Part shown: positions 7,981-16,297 of the stretch, in pieces
Numbering within the stretch: the stretch's first letter is position 1
Layout of the letters: every line of letters begins with the position of its first letter
Source: Bacteroidales bacterium UBA3143
GTDB taxonomy: Bacteria > Bacteroidota > Bacteroidia > Bacteroidales > Dysgonomonadaceae
Direction of reading: 5' to 3'
NCBI GenBank assembly: GCA_002364735.1
Contig: DEZB01000035.1
Span: 28,581-92,580 of the forward strand
Length of the DNA stretch: 64,000 bases
The notes under the pieces: model-generated
Database searches by the model: none
Seen by the model: only the letters and a program-made list of their open reading frames with translations
What the model was told of the DNA's origin: nothing
Translations under genes and position numbers: made by a program

Positions 7981-9411
7981 CTAAAACACTAATAACTGCA
8001 ACATATAAATGCCAGCTCCACACAAGTATCCTACCAATGCTAAAAGAGAAATCCGTTTCAGATACCAAACAAATGTAATTCGTTCAATCCCCATTAATAT
8101 TACGCCGGCGGCAGACCCAATCAGTAAAATGCTTCCGCCCGTTCCAACACAATAGGCAATAAAATGCCAAAAATTACCATCCACTACAAAGTTTTGCATG
8201 TATTCTGGATTCGCAACAGTAGCAAGCAAGGATTCATTAACCAACGGATACATTCCCATAGCTGCGGCTAATAGTGGAACATTATCAAAAAGAGATGACA
8301 GAACTCCTATTGAAATAGATTGGGCATAAATATTGGGTAGATGTGTTGTCATAAACCCAGATAGACTCATTAATATACCTGCATTTGCAAGTGCATCAAC
8401 AGCTAATAGAATACCAAGAAAAAACATTAATGTAGATATGTCTAACCGTTGAAAGATGCGTGAAACTCTGACCTTTATTGTTTCGCTCATGTACTTTTTG
8501 TGATTATACATTATTTCTGTATAAATCCACAGAATACTTACTCCCAAAAGTACTCCTACAAAGGGGGGTAATCCTGTAACTGCTTTGAAGACGGGAGCAA
8601 GAATAAGTATTGAAATTCCTGAAACAAAAACGATGAAACGATTCAGAGGGGTTAAGTAATAATTCAATGAATTTGAATCTTCCATATAGTTTTCATTGGG
8701 GCTTGTTGGAAGTTTACCTTTTAGCCAGTATTGTGCAATAAACAATGGTACAAGTAGCGATACAAGGCTTGGTAAAAAAATGCTTTTAATAATAGAAATA
8801 CTTGTTATATTACCTTTTACCCATAACATTATTGTGGTAATATCACCAATAGGTGACCACGCACCTCCGCTATTAGCTGCTAACACGATCATGCTACAAA
8901 AAATCCAACGTTCTCTTGTATCATTCACAATCTTCCTTATGAGCATTACCATCACAATAGTTGTTGTTAGATTGTCAAGAACAGCAGACAAAAAGAAGGT
9001 AATTAATGCAACCAACCACAGTAGTTTTCTACGCTTGCGTGTTACAATCCAGTTGGTAATGAAATTGAAGCCTCCGTGCACATCAATTACTTCCACAACA
9101 GTCATGGCACCAATGAGAAAAAGCAATGTCTCAGAAATATCTCCTATGGCTTCTAATAATTGATGATTCACCACAAAGCTTCGTACCTGCTCCTTAAAAG
9201 GTAGTTGTTTTAAAGTATCGTTGTGATACAAGAAATCTGTAAAATTTTCAGAAGAAACAGAGTGAACAATTGATGGCGCTAAATAAATATACACTACCCA
9301 CAATAGCATCCCAATAAAAAGTGCAATGCTTGCTTTATTAATTTTTATTGTGTGCTCCATGGCTATGGATATGTAGCCCAAAAGGAACACAACAATCATA
9401 AAATAAATCAT
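7981..9411 (-). CDS. nhaD: NhaD-type sodium:proton antiporter
   Basis: 476 residues with about 12 hydrophobic helices, a member of the ion transporter (IT) superfamily. The most diagnostic stretch is ANSGGAWSPIGDITTIMLW near residue 180, plus a DNLTTTIVMVML segment before it and a second DNVPLLAAAMGMYP half-repeat near residue 370. These conserved Asp/Asn residues are the ones expected in NhaD ion binding. It exports Na+ or Li+ in exchange for H+ across the inner membrane, for pH and salt homeostasis. It is divergent from the trp operon. A TACCTTTG -7 box precedes it, and a perfect 20-bp palindrome sits near its -33 position. Confidence 0.92.
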   Translation of the reverse strand: MIYFMIVVFLLGYISIAMEHTIKINKASIALFIGMLLWVVYIYLAPSIVHSVSSENFTDFLYHNDTLKQLPFKEQVRSFVVNHQLLEAIGDISETLLFLIGAMTVVEVIDVHGGFNFITNWIVTRKRRKLLWLVALITFFLSAVLDNLTTTIVMVMLIRKIVNDTRERWIFCSMIVLAANSGGAWSPIGDITTIMLWVKGNITSISIIKSIFLPSLVSLLVPLFIAQYWLKGKLPTSPNENYMEDSNSLNYYLTPLNRFIVFVSGISILILAPVFKAVTGLPPFVGVLLGVSILWIYTEIMYNHKKYMSETIKVRVSRIFQRLDISTLMFFLGILLAVDALANAGILMSLSGFMTTHLPNIYAQSISIGVLSSLFDNVPLLAAAMGMYPLVNESLLATVANPEYMQNFVVDGNFWHFIAYCVGTGGSILLIGSAAGVILMGIERITFVWYLKRISLLALVGYLCGAGIYMLQLLVF

Positions 9412-9436
9412 ACCTAAAAATCTTTTTATTTGACCG

Positions 9437-9444
9437 CAAAGGTA
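9437..9444 (-). promoter_or_regulatory. -7 box of nhaD
   Basis: Minus-strand TACCTTTG lies about 25 bp upstream of the start codon. No TTTG is found at -33; the palindrome at 9470-9489 lies in that area instead, suggesting regulated initiation. Confidence 0.5.
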
Positions 9445-9469
9445 GAAAAGATACTCCTAAATAGTGAAG

Positions 9470-9489
9470 ATGAGAATTATAATTCTCAT
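9470..9489. promoter_or_regulatory. Perfect 20-bp palindrome between nhaD and trp promoters
   Basis: ATGAGAATTATAATTCTCAT reads identically on both strands. It begins 26 bp beyond the nhaD -7 box and lies about 50 bp upstream of the trp -33 region, so an operator for nhaD is the simplest reading. The binding protein is unknown. Confidence 0.45.
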
Positions 9490-9541
9490 TTATTTTACAA
9501 ATAATAGGATAAGGCTTGAAAAGTTAAATTTCAAAATACAC

Positions 9542-9572
9542 TTGCATATAATCATTTATTGATTTATTTTTG
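9542..9572 (+). promoter_or_regulatory. Promoter of the trp operon
   Basis: TTG (9542-9544, within CTTG), a 20-bp spacer and TATTTTTG (9565-9572) fit the Bacteroidota promoter consensus. The start would be near 9578-9580, only a few nucleotides before the leader ORF ATG at 9585. Confidence 0.55.
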
Positions 9573-9584
9573 CAACAATATATA

Positions 9585-9650
9585 ATGAAAATGAACATAA
9601 TTCTTTCAAATAACAATTGGTGGCGCATCTTACAACTCAATCAGTCGTAA
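9585..9650 (+). CDS. trpL: trp leader peptide (21 codons, tandem Trp)
   Basis: A short ORF starts with ATG at 9585 (a second in-frame ATG is at 9591) and stops with TAA at 9648-9650. It has two adjacent tryptophan codons at positions 12-13 followed by Arg, within SNNNWWRILQ. Back-to-back Trp codons in a peptide this short, placed between a promoter and a strong intrinsic terminator ahead of a trp operon, are the hallmark of ribosome-mediated attenuation. The second Trp codon lies in the 5' arm, and the stop codon in the 3' arm, of an RNA hairpin (9621-9658). Translation itself is not shown by sequence. Confidence 0.75.
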   Translation: MKMNIILSNNNWWRILQLNQS

Positions 9651-9658
9651 GGAAGCCA
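9621..9658 (+). promoter_or_regulatory. Leader RNA hairpin overlapping the Trp codons (candidate pause or 1:2 structure)
   Basis: TGGC (9621-9624) pairs with GCCA (9655-9658), and TCTTAC (9628-9633) with GTAAGG (9647-9652, one G-U), separated by a small internal loop. A ribosome stalled on the Trp codons would block the 5' arm. I could not find by eye a good alternative pairing of the 3' arm with the terminator's 5' arm. Confidence 0.4.
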
Positions 9659-9699
9659 GCTATATGGATATATAAGAAATATATAAAACAAACATATTA

Positions 9700-9729
9700 A
9701 AGCCTGTCGCACCTGCGATAGGCTTTTTT
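9700..9729 (+). terminator. Intrinsic terminator ahead of trpB (trp attenuator)
   Basis: AAGCCTGTCGC (9700-9710) pairs along 11 positions (one G-U) with GCGATAGGCTT (9715-9725) around an ACCT loop. Six T residues (9724-9729) follow. It lies 30 bp before the trpB ATG and 50 bp after the leader stop codon, so it can only control read-through into the operon. Confidence 0.85.
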
Positions 9730-9758
9730 CATTTTTAAAAACAATCAACATCAATATT

Positions 9759-10943
9759 ATGACAAGTTATTTAGTGAACAAATCGGGCTTTTATGGTAAT
9801 TATGGAGGAGCGTACATCCCCGAGATTTTGCATCGTTGCGTTAATGAATTGCAGCATGAATATCTGAACATATTGGAGAACGAATCATTTAAAAAAGATT
9901 TTGATCAATTACTTAGAGACTATGTTGGTCGTCCTTCACCTCTATATCTTTCTCGTTTATTGTCAAAGAAGCATAACTGTAAAATATACCTCAAGCGGGA
10001 AGATTTGAATCATACAGGTGCTCACAAAATTAACAACACCATCGGGCAAATACTCATTGCACAACGAATGAGCAAGACTCGTATCATTGCAGAAACTGGT
10101 GCAGGTCAACATGGTGTTGCCACTGCTACTGTTTGTGCTCTGATGCAAATGGAGTGCATTGTATATATGGGCAAGGTTGACGTAGAGCGCCAGGCAGTCA
10201 ATGTGCAAAAGATGGAAATGCTGGGTGCAACTGTTATACCAGTTACATCAGGCAGTATGACCCTAAAAGATGCAACCAATGAAGCCATTCGTGACTGGTG
10301 TTCACATCCCACAGATACACATTATATAATAGGTTCAACTGTTGGACCACATCCATATCCTGACTTAGTTGCAAGATTGCAATCTGTGATTAGTGAGGAG
10401 ATAAAAAAACAGTTGTTGGAAAAGGAACAACGCGATGCACCCGATTACCTTGTGGCTTGTGTGGGAGGTGGTAGCAATGCAGCTGGCACAATCTATCATT
10501 TTTTAGACAGCGATTCTGTAAAGATAGTGCTTGCAGAAGCGGGTGGAATGGGTGTTGACAGTGGAGAATCGGCAGCCACTATACAACTTGGTAAAATGGG
10601 AATAATCCATGGTTGCAAAACATTGTTGATGCAAACTGAAGATGGACAAATTGTAGAACCCTATTCCATTTCAGCTGGTTTGGACTATCCTGGCATTGGG
10701 CCCATTCATGCAAACTTGGCTGACACTAAGCGTGCAACAATATTGTCAGTTAACGATAAAGAGGCTCTGCAAGCAGCATATGACTTGACCCGAAACGAAG
10801 GCATTATTCCAGCATTAGAATCAGCTCATGCTTTGGCGGCTCTCGATAAAATAGATTTCAAAGAATCGGATATTGTTGTTGTCACGCTCTCAGGTCGTGG
10901 CGACAAGGACTTGACAACTTATTTTCAAAACAACAATTACTAA
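9759..10943 (+). CDS. trpB: Tryptophan synthase beta subunit
   Basis: 394 residues. It condenses indole with serine to make tryptophan, using pyridoxal phosphate in the cytosolic alpha2-beta2 complex. The PLP-binding lysine is K90 in HTGAHKINN. ETGAGQHG (catalytic loop), CVGGGSNA (phosphate-binding glycine loop) and the C-terminal SGRGDKD are all present. The start gives the typical beta-chain N-terminus with FYGNYGGAYIPE. First structural gene after the attenuator; trpE follows after 37 bp. Its partner trpA is the last gene of the operon. This first-gene position of trpB is what I know from Bacteroides operons. Confidence 0.98.
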   Translation: MTSYLVNKSGFYGNYGGAYIPEILHRCVNELQHEYLNILENESFKKDFDQLLRDYVGRPSPLYLSRLLSKKHNCKIYLKREDLNHTGAHKINNTIGQILIAQRMSKTRIIAETGAGQHGVATATVCALMQMECIVYMGKVDVERQAVNVQKMEMLGATVIPVTSGSMTLKDATNEAIRDWCSHPTDTHYIIGSTVGPHPYPDLVARLQSVISEEIKKQLLEKEQRDAPDYLVACVGGGSNAAGTIYHFLDSDSVKIVLAEAGGMGVDSGESAATIQLGKMGIIHGCKTLLMQTEDGQIVEPYSISAGLDYPGIGPIHANLADTKRATILSVNDKEALQAAYDLTRNEGIIPALESAHALAALDKIDFKESDIVVVTLSGRGDKDLTTYFQNNNY

Positions 10944-10980
10944 TTGAGCTAAATCATCCATCCATAAATAAATAAAGCTT

Positions 10981-12387
10981 ATGACTTACAAATACACGAC
11001 CCACACAAAGAAAATTCTTGGCGATCTGCACACCCCTGTAAGTATTTACTTGAAAGTAAGAGACGAGTTTCCCCAATCAGCATTACTGGAGAGTTCTGAT
11101 TACCATTCAAAAGAGAACAGTACATCTTTCATTGGTCTGCAGCCAATTGCTCATATCGATATCAATAGGGGTGAATGTGTCCAAAGTTTTCCCAACAGCA
11201 TAAAAAAGAAAGAAACTCTATCAAGCACATACTCCATATCTGATGCGATGACCAATTTTATTTCACATTTCAACATAAAAGGCGAGTTGTCAAATAAATG
11301 TGGACTGTTTGGATATACCACTTTCAATTGTGTGAAATATACTGACGATATCTGCATTAAGGAGAGCAAAGAGGAGTCAAACGATGCACCCGATTTAAAA
11401 TATATTCTCTATAAATACTTATTGGTTTTTAATCATTTCAGAGATGAAATAACGCTAATCGAATTGCTTGCCGATGGAGAAGAAAGTCGATTGCCTGAGT
11501 TAGAATCTTTGATTTATGCCCGCAATTTTGCTAACTATAATTTTTTCGCTGAAGGCGAGGAAACAAGCACTATATCTGATGAAGAATATAAACAATACGT
11601 ACGAACAGGCATCGCCCATTGTCGCCGAGGCAATGTATTTCAAATAGTCCTTTCGCGCCGATTTGTACAACGATTCTCAGGTGATGATTTTAAAGTATAT
11701 CGTGCGTTGCGTTCCATCAATCCATCGCCCTATCTGTTCTACTTCGACTTTGGTGGATACCGTATATTTGGATCGTCGCCTGAAACGCATTGTAAAATAG
11801 AAGACGACTACATAAGCATTGACCCGATTGCTGGTACTGCGAAGCGCACAGGAAACATAAAGGAAGACAAAGAGGCCACGGAATCTTTGTTGAAGGATCC
11901 AAAAGAAAATGCTGAGCATGTGATGTTGGTAGATTTGGCTCGAAATGATTTGAGTAGAAATGCCTCAAATGTGAAGGTTGAGTTTTATAAAGAACCTCAA
12001 TACTTTTCGCATGTAATCCATCTCACTTCACGCGTTAGCGGACAATTGGAAGAAAAAAGCAACTCGATGAAAGCCTTTTTCGATACATTTCCGGCAGGAA
12101 CCTTATCGGGTGCACCAAAAGTTCGTGCTATGCAATTAATTTCAGAGATTGAGGAGCACAATCGAGGAGCGTATGGGGGTTGTATTGGTTTTGTGGGTTT
12201 GAATGGAGATATCAATCAAGCAATCACTATTCGCACTTTTGTGAGTCGTAACAATGAACTGTGGTATCAAGCTGGGGCTGGAGTTGTTGCTTTGAGTAAT
12301 GATGAAAGCGAACTGCAGGAGGTAAACAATAAGCTGGGTGCATTAAAAAGAGCAATTGATTTGGCAGCATCATTACACAATGTTTAA
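10981..12387 (+). CDS. trpE: Anthranilate synthase component I
   Basis: 468 residues. It converts chorismate plus ammonia to anthranilate, the committed step, together with TrpG. The C-terminal chorismate-binding domain shows IAGTAKRTG, DLARNDLSR, HLTSRVSG, FPAGTLSGAPKVRAM, RGAYGGCIGFVG and the closing YQAGAGVVALSNDESE. The N-terminal half is shorter and more diverged than in proteobacterial TrpE, but a feedback site of the LLESSD type is visible (residues about 36-41), suggesting inhibition by tryptophan. The paralogous PabB is less likely because of that motif and the trp context. trpG follows after 12 bp. Confidence 0.96.
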   Translation: MTYKYTTHTKKILGDLHTPVSIYLKVRDEFPQSALLESSDYHSKENSTSFIGLQPIAHIDINRGECVQSFPNSIKKKETLSSTYSISDAMTNFISHFNIKGELSNKCGLFGYTTFNCVKYTDDICIKESKEESNDAPDLKYILYKYLLVFNHFRDEITLIELLADGEESRLPELESLIYARNFANYNFFAEGEETSTISDEEYKQYVRTGIAHCRRGNVFQIVLSRRFVQRFSGDDFKVYRALRSINPSPYLFYFDFGGYRIFGSSPETHCKIEDDYISIDPIAGTAKRTGNIKEDKEATESLLKDPKENAEHVMLVDLARNDLSRNASNVKVEFYKEPQYFSHVIHLTSRVSGQLEEKSNSMKAFFDTFPAGTLSGAPKVRAMQLISEIEEHNRGAYGGCIGFVGLNGDINQAITIRTFVSRNNELWYQAGAGVVALSNDESELQEVNNKLGALKRAIDLAASLHNV

Positions 12388-12399
12388 ATAATATACGCT

Positions 12400-12972
12400 A
12401 TGAAGATATTGATATTCGATAACTACGACTCTTTCACTTATAATCTGGTTCACAGTGTGAAATCACTTGGATACAATGATATTACTATTGTAAGAAATGA
12501 CAAAATAGCACTACGTGATGTGCAGAAATTTGATAAAATAATCCTATCGCCTGGTCCTGGCATTCCTGAGGAAGCAGGATTGCTGTTGCCTTTAATAGAA
12601 CAATATGCCAAAACAAAAAGTATTTTGGGTGTATGTTTAGGGCATCAAGCCATTGGGTTGGCTTTTGGTGCAAAACTCGTAAACACACCTTTGGTGCATC
12701 ATGGAGTTCAAACACCTATACAAATAATTGAATCGAATTATATTTTCAATAACATCCCTACAGAAATAGAGGTTGGACGTTATCATTCGTGGATTGTTTC
12801 AGATAAAGATTTTCCGAATGAGTTGTCAGTTACTGCTGAAGACGAAGCAAAAGAAGTAATGGCATTAAAGCACAATACTTTTGATTTGCATGGCGTACAG
12901 TTTCATCCAGAATCGATTTTAACCCCATGGGGAGAACAAATAATAAAAAACTTTCTTGAAAATAATTTATAA
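12400..12972 (+). CDS. trpG: Anthranilate synthase component II (glutamine amidotransferase)
   Basis: 190 residues, a class I glutamine amidotransferase. It opens with LIFDNYDSFTYNLVH, then LSPGPGIPEEAG (oxyanion region), the nucleophile C79 in GVCLGHQAIG, and the His-Glu pair in FHPESI near residue 168. It releases ammonia from glutamine for TrpE. It is a stand-alone gene here, not fused to TrpD as in enterobacteria. It could also serve p-aminobenzoate synthesis, as in other organisms with a shared amidotransferase, but nothing here tests that. Confidence 0.97.
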   Translation: MKILIFDNYDSFTYNLVHSVKSLGYNDITIVRNDKIALRDVQKFDKIILSPGPGIPEEAGLLLPLIEQYAKTKSILGVCLGHQAIGLAFGAKLVNTPLVHHGVQTPIQIIESNYIFNNIPTEIEVGRYHSWIVSDKDFPNELSVTAEDEAKEVMALKHNTFDLHGVQFHPESILTPWGEQIIKNFLENNL

Positions 12973-13037
12973 GTTCAAAAGATAAAGAAAGCAAACACTG
13001 AACTTGCGTCAGCTAACAAAAATAACAATATACAAAT

Positions 13038-14033
13038 ATGAAACATATCCTCTTAAAACTATTAGACTACCACTATCTCTCGCGTGAAGAGTCTCGTGAA
13101 CTGCTTACTGCCATTGTGAGTGGCGATGTGCCCGAAACACAATTGTCTTCCATTATCACCATCTTTCTGATGCGTAGCATATCGGTAGATGAGGTGTTGG
13201 GGTTTCGCGAAGCTCTCATGGAAATGCGTCTCTTCATTGATTTATCAGACTACAAAGCTATAGACATTGTAGGAACAGGCGGAGATGGCAAAAATACATT
13301 TAATATTTCTACTGCGGCCAGTTTTGTTGTAGCTGGAGCTGGCTATCCGGTGGTGAAACATGGCAACTATGGAGCAACATCTGTGAGTGGGTCAAGTAAT
13401 GCTATGGAAAGGCAGGGTGTGAAGTTCACAACCAACAAAGATGTACTTCGTAAAAGTCTAGATGAGGCAAGTATTGCTTATTTACACGCACCACTATTTA
13501 GTCCTGCTCTAAAAGCAGTTGCACCCACTCGCAAAAGCTTGAGCGTTCGTACATTCTTCAATGTGCTGGGCCCTTTGGTAAATCCTGTTGAACCCGAATA
13601 TCAATTGTTGGGCGTGTACAATCTTTCGCTATCGCGTTTGTATCGCTACATATATCAGGCCAACAAAAAGAAATTCAGTATTGTGCATAGCATGGACGGA
13701 TACGACGAAATCTCCTTGACTGGTGATTTCAAAGTAATCTCCAATTATGGCGAACATCTATATCAGCCTGAGGAGTTAGGTTTGGGTAAAATAAAAGAAG
13801 AGGATATTTACGGAGGAGAGTCGATAGAGGAAGCAGTTTTTATCTTTAATAATGTATTAAAAGGCAATGCTACTATTGCACAAACCAATGTAGTAATTGC
13901 GAATGCTGCTTTTGCCATACAATTGATTGAATACACCAAATCCATCGAAGAATGCATTGCCATTGCCAAGGGATCAATTGAATCTAAAGGAGCATTGCGA
14001 AGTTTGAACAAGTTTATTGAAATAAACAGTTGA
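13038..14033 (+). CDS. trpD: Anthranilate phosphoribosyltransferase
   Basis: 331 residues. It transfers the phosphoribosyl group from PRPP to anthranilate. The PRPP site GTGGDGKNTFNIST (near residue 76) is intact, followed by KHGNYGATSVSGSSN, the anthranilate/metal loop, and VRTFFNVLGPLVNP. The N-terminal helical domain is normal. It starts 65 bp after trpG and ends 4 bp before trpC, well inside the operon. Confidence 0.97.
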   Translation: MKHILLKLLDYHYLSREESRELLTAIVSGDVPETQLSSIITIFLMRSISVDEVLGFREALMEMRLFIDLSDYKAIDIVGTGGDGKNTFNISTAASFVVAGAGYPVVKHGNYGATSVSGSSNAMERQGVKFTTNKDVLRKSLDEASIAYLHAPLFSPALKAVAPTRKSLSVRTFFNVLGPLVNPVEPEYQLLGVYNLSLSRLYRYIYQANKKKFSIVHSMDGYDEISLTGDFKVISNYGEHLYQPEELGLGKIKEEDIYGGESIEEAVFIFNNVLKGNATIAQTNVVIANAAFAIQLIEYTKSIEECIAIAKGSIESKGALRSLNKFIEINS

Positions 14034-14037
14034 GAAA

Positions 14038-14826
14038 ATGAAAGACGTATTGAGCGAGATTATCGCACATAAAAAGATAGAAGTAGAGTGCCAAAAAAAA
14101 CTACTTCCACTAAAAGAAGTTGAAAAGAGAATAAAAGAGAACTCCTATCAATCACTCTCTTTGAAATCTGCTTTGTTGGAATCATCGCATGGTATTATTG
14201 CGGAGTTTAAACGCAGATCTCCTTCCAAATTGTGGATTAACAAAGAAGCTGATGCATCGATAATTCCTTTAGAATATGAGAAGAATGGTGCAGCAGCATT
14301 GTCAATCCTCACCGATGAAACTTATTTTGGTGGAACCATGACTGATTTGCAAAAAGCAATTGAGCTCACTTCCATCCCAGTATTGCGGAAAGAGTTTATT
14401 GTGGACGAATATCAACTATTGGAAGCCAAAATGTATGGTGCGCATGCTATATTGTTGATTGCAGCAGCACTCACTGTTGAAGAATGCAAACAATTTACAC
14501 AAACTGCAAAAAGTTTAGGCTTGGAAGTGCTGCTGGAGCTACACGATGAAAGTGAAATAGCGTACATCTCCTCCCTGAACAATATGATTGGCATCAACAA
14601 TCGCAACTTAGGTTCGTTTGAGACAACAGTTGAGAAATCATTTAAAATGATTGACTCCTTGCCCACCGAAGCAGTATTAATCTCAGAGAGTGGCATATCA
14701 GATCCACAAACAGTGTACGAATTAAGGCAAGCAGGCTACAACGGATTCTTAATAGGCGAGAACTTTATGAAAACAGACAATCCTGGCGCATCACTCAAAC
14801 TATTTATCAGCGGTATTCATGAATAG
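14038..14826 (+). CDS. trpC: Indole-3-glycerol phosphate synthase
   Basis: 262 residues, a TIM barrel that decarboxylates and cyclizes CdRP to indole-3-glycerol phosphate. EFKRRSPSK near residue 57 holds the conserved catalytic Lys/phosphate residues; VLRKEFIVDEYQL, EVLLELHDE, GINNRNLGSF and SESGIS follow in the expected order. It is monofunctional, not fused to TrpF. Its last codons overlap trpF by 8 bp, implying translational coupling. Confidence 0.97.
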   Translation: MKDVLSEIIAHKKIEVECQKKLLPLKEVEKRIKENSYQSLSLKSALLESSHGIIAEFKRRSPSKLWINKEADASIIPLEYEKNGAAALSILTDETYFGGTMTDLQKAIELTSIPVLRKEFIVDEYQLLEAKMYGAHAILLIAAALTVEECKQFTQTAKSLGLEVLLELHDESEIAYISSLNNMIGINNRNLGSFETTVEKSFKMIDSLPTEAVLISESGISDPQTVYELRQAGYNGFLIGENFMKTDNPGASLKLFISGIHE

Positions 14827-15439
14827 AGATTCTTCAATAATAAAAGTGTGCGGTATGCGAGATGGTGAGAACATTCGAGCGGTAGATGCATTAGGTGTTG
14901 ATTGGATGGGGTTTATATTTTACCCTCATTCTAAGCGATATGTTGGTCTGCGCCCTACATATCTACCTCAAAGAGCAAAAAGAGTAGGGGTGTTTGTTAA
15001 CGAAAGCATCGAAACAATTTTAGAGAAAGTAACGTCCTATTATTTAGATATTGTACAGCTACATGGTGATGAGTCACCAAGTTTTTGCAAGATGTTGCGC
15101 CAACACAATGTTCGTGTAATGAAAGCTTTTGGTGTTGCAGATTCTTTCCCTTCTGAAAAGATTGCAGTGTATGAAGACTGTTGCGATTACTTTCTTTTCG
15201 ATACACAAACCTCCTCTTATGGAGGTTCTGGACGGAAGTTCAATTGGGACATCTTAGAGAGCTATCAAGGTAACACCCCGTTCCTGCTGAGTGGCGGCAT
15301 TGGGCCAAATGATGAGCAAGCTATTCAAGCCTTTTCACATCCGATGTGTATCGGTATAGATATTAATAGTCAATTTGAACTTTCGGCCGCAAACAAAGAC
15401 ATACAATCAATTGAACAATTTATAAAAGCATTTAAATAA
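14819..15439 (+). CDS. trpF: Phosphoribosylanthranilate isomerase
   Basis: 206 residues, a small TIM barrel catalysing the Amadori rearrangement PRA to CdRP. KVCGMRD near the N-terminus holds the catalytic Cys; GFIFYPHSKRYV, VFVNES, VQLHGDES, FDTQTSSYGGSG (catalytic Asp) and LLSGGIGP complete the pattern. It overlaps trpC by 8 bp at the front, and its stop codon shares a base with the trpA start (TAATG). Confidence 0.96.
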   Translation: MNRDSSIIKVCGMRDGENIRAVDALGVDWMGFIFYPHSKRYVGLRPTYLPQRAKRVGVFVNESIETILEKVTSYYLDIVQLHGDESPSFCKMLRQHNVRVMKAFGVADSFPSEKIAVYEDCCDYFLFDTQTSSYGGSGRKFNWDILESYQGNTPFLLSGGIGPNDEQAIQAFSHPMCIGIDINSQFELSAANKDIQSIEQFIKAFK

Positions 15440-16212
15440 TGAACAGAATTGACAAGCTTTTCAAGCAAGAAAACAGCGGAATTTTATCAGTTTACTTCAC
15501 AGCTGGTTTCCCCAATCTGAATGATACAGTTCCCGTAATTCAATCGTTGGAGAAAAACGGAGTAAAACTGATTGAAATTGGTATTCCCTTTAGTGATCCT
15601 ATGGCCGACGGCCCGGTCATTCAAGCATCGGGCAGCAAAGCGTTGAAAAATGGCATGAACTTGAAATTACTTTTCAAACAATTATCCTCAGTTCGCGAAT
15701 CAGTGCAAATACCATTGGTTTTGATGGGATACCTCAATCCCATTATGCAATTTGGTTTCGACCGATTTTGTGCTGAGGCCAAACGTTGTGGCATTGATGG
15801 GATTATTATTCCCGATCTGCCGTTTGAAGATTATCTTGAGAATTATAAATCAATAGCCGATGCACATGGTTTGCACATGAATATGCTCATTACGCCCGAA
15901 ACATCCGAAAAGCGCATTCGCCTGATTGATAAACATACTGGAGGGTTCATTTATATGGTGTCAACGGCATCCGTCACGGGTGTTAAATCTGCTTTTGGAG
16001 ATGAAAACATTGCCTATTTTCAAAGAGTAAATGCTATGAACTTGAAAAACCCACGGTTGATAGGGTTTGGCATTTCTAACAAAGTAACATTTGATGTTGC
16101 TTGTGATAATGCCTCAGGTGCCATCATTGGTAGCAAGTTTGTGAAGTTGTTGGAGAGTGAAGATACGATTGATGGGGCGGTGGAGCAGTTGATTAAGGCA
16201 ATTAATAATTAA
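15439..16212 (+). CDS. trpA: Tryptophan synthase alpha subunit
   Basis: 257 residues. It cleaves indole-3-glycerol phosphate and channels indole to TrpB. YFTAGFPN, the catalytic Glu in LIEIGIPFSDPMADGP (with the catalytic Asp region following), IPLVLMGYLNP, GIIIPDLPFED, IYMVSTASVTG and the phosphate-binding GFGIS are all present. It is the last gene of the operon, so alpha and beta genes sit at opposite ends. A long inverted repeat right after the stop probably ends the transcript. Confidence 0.98.
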   Translation: MNRIDKLFKQENSGILSVYFTAGFPNLNDTVPVIQSLEKNGVKLIEIGIPFSDPMADGPVIQASGSKALKNGMNLKLLFKQLSSVRESVQIPLVLMGYLNPIMQFGFDRFCAEAKRCGIDGIIIPDLPFEDYLENYKSIADAHGLHMNMLITPETSEKRIRLIDKHTGGFIYMVSTASVTGVKSAFGDENIAYFQRVNAMNLKNPRLIGFGISNKVTFDVACDNASGAIIGSKFVKLLESEDTIDGAVEQLIKAINN

Positions 16213-16290
16213 TTACGGATTACGAATTGCGAGTTACGAGTTACAACCTGCAGTTAGTAACTCGTATATATAAATTCGTAATTCGTAATT
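16211..16290. terminator. Long nested inverted repeat between converging trpA and MliC-like genes
   Basis: Outer arms AATTACGGATTACGAATT (16211-16228) and AATTCGTAATTCGTAATT (16273-16290) pair with one mismatch or wobble. Inner arms TACGAGTTAC (16235-16244) and GTAACTCGTA (16257-16266) are perfect. It fills nearly the whole gap between two converging genes and can act in both directions. The TACGAATTACGA unit is repetitive and may be a genome-wide element. Confidence 0.6.
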
Positions 16291-16297
16291 CTTTCTT

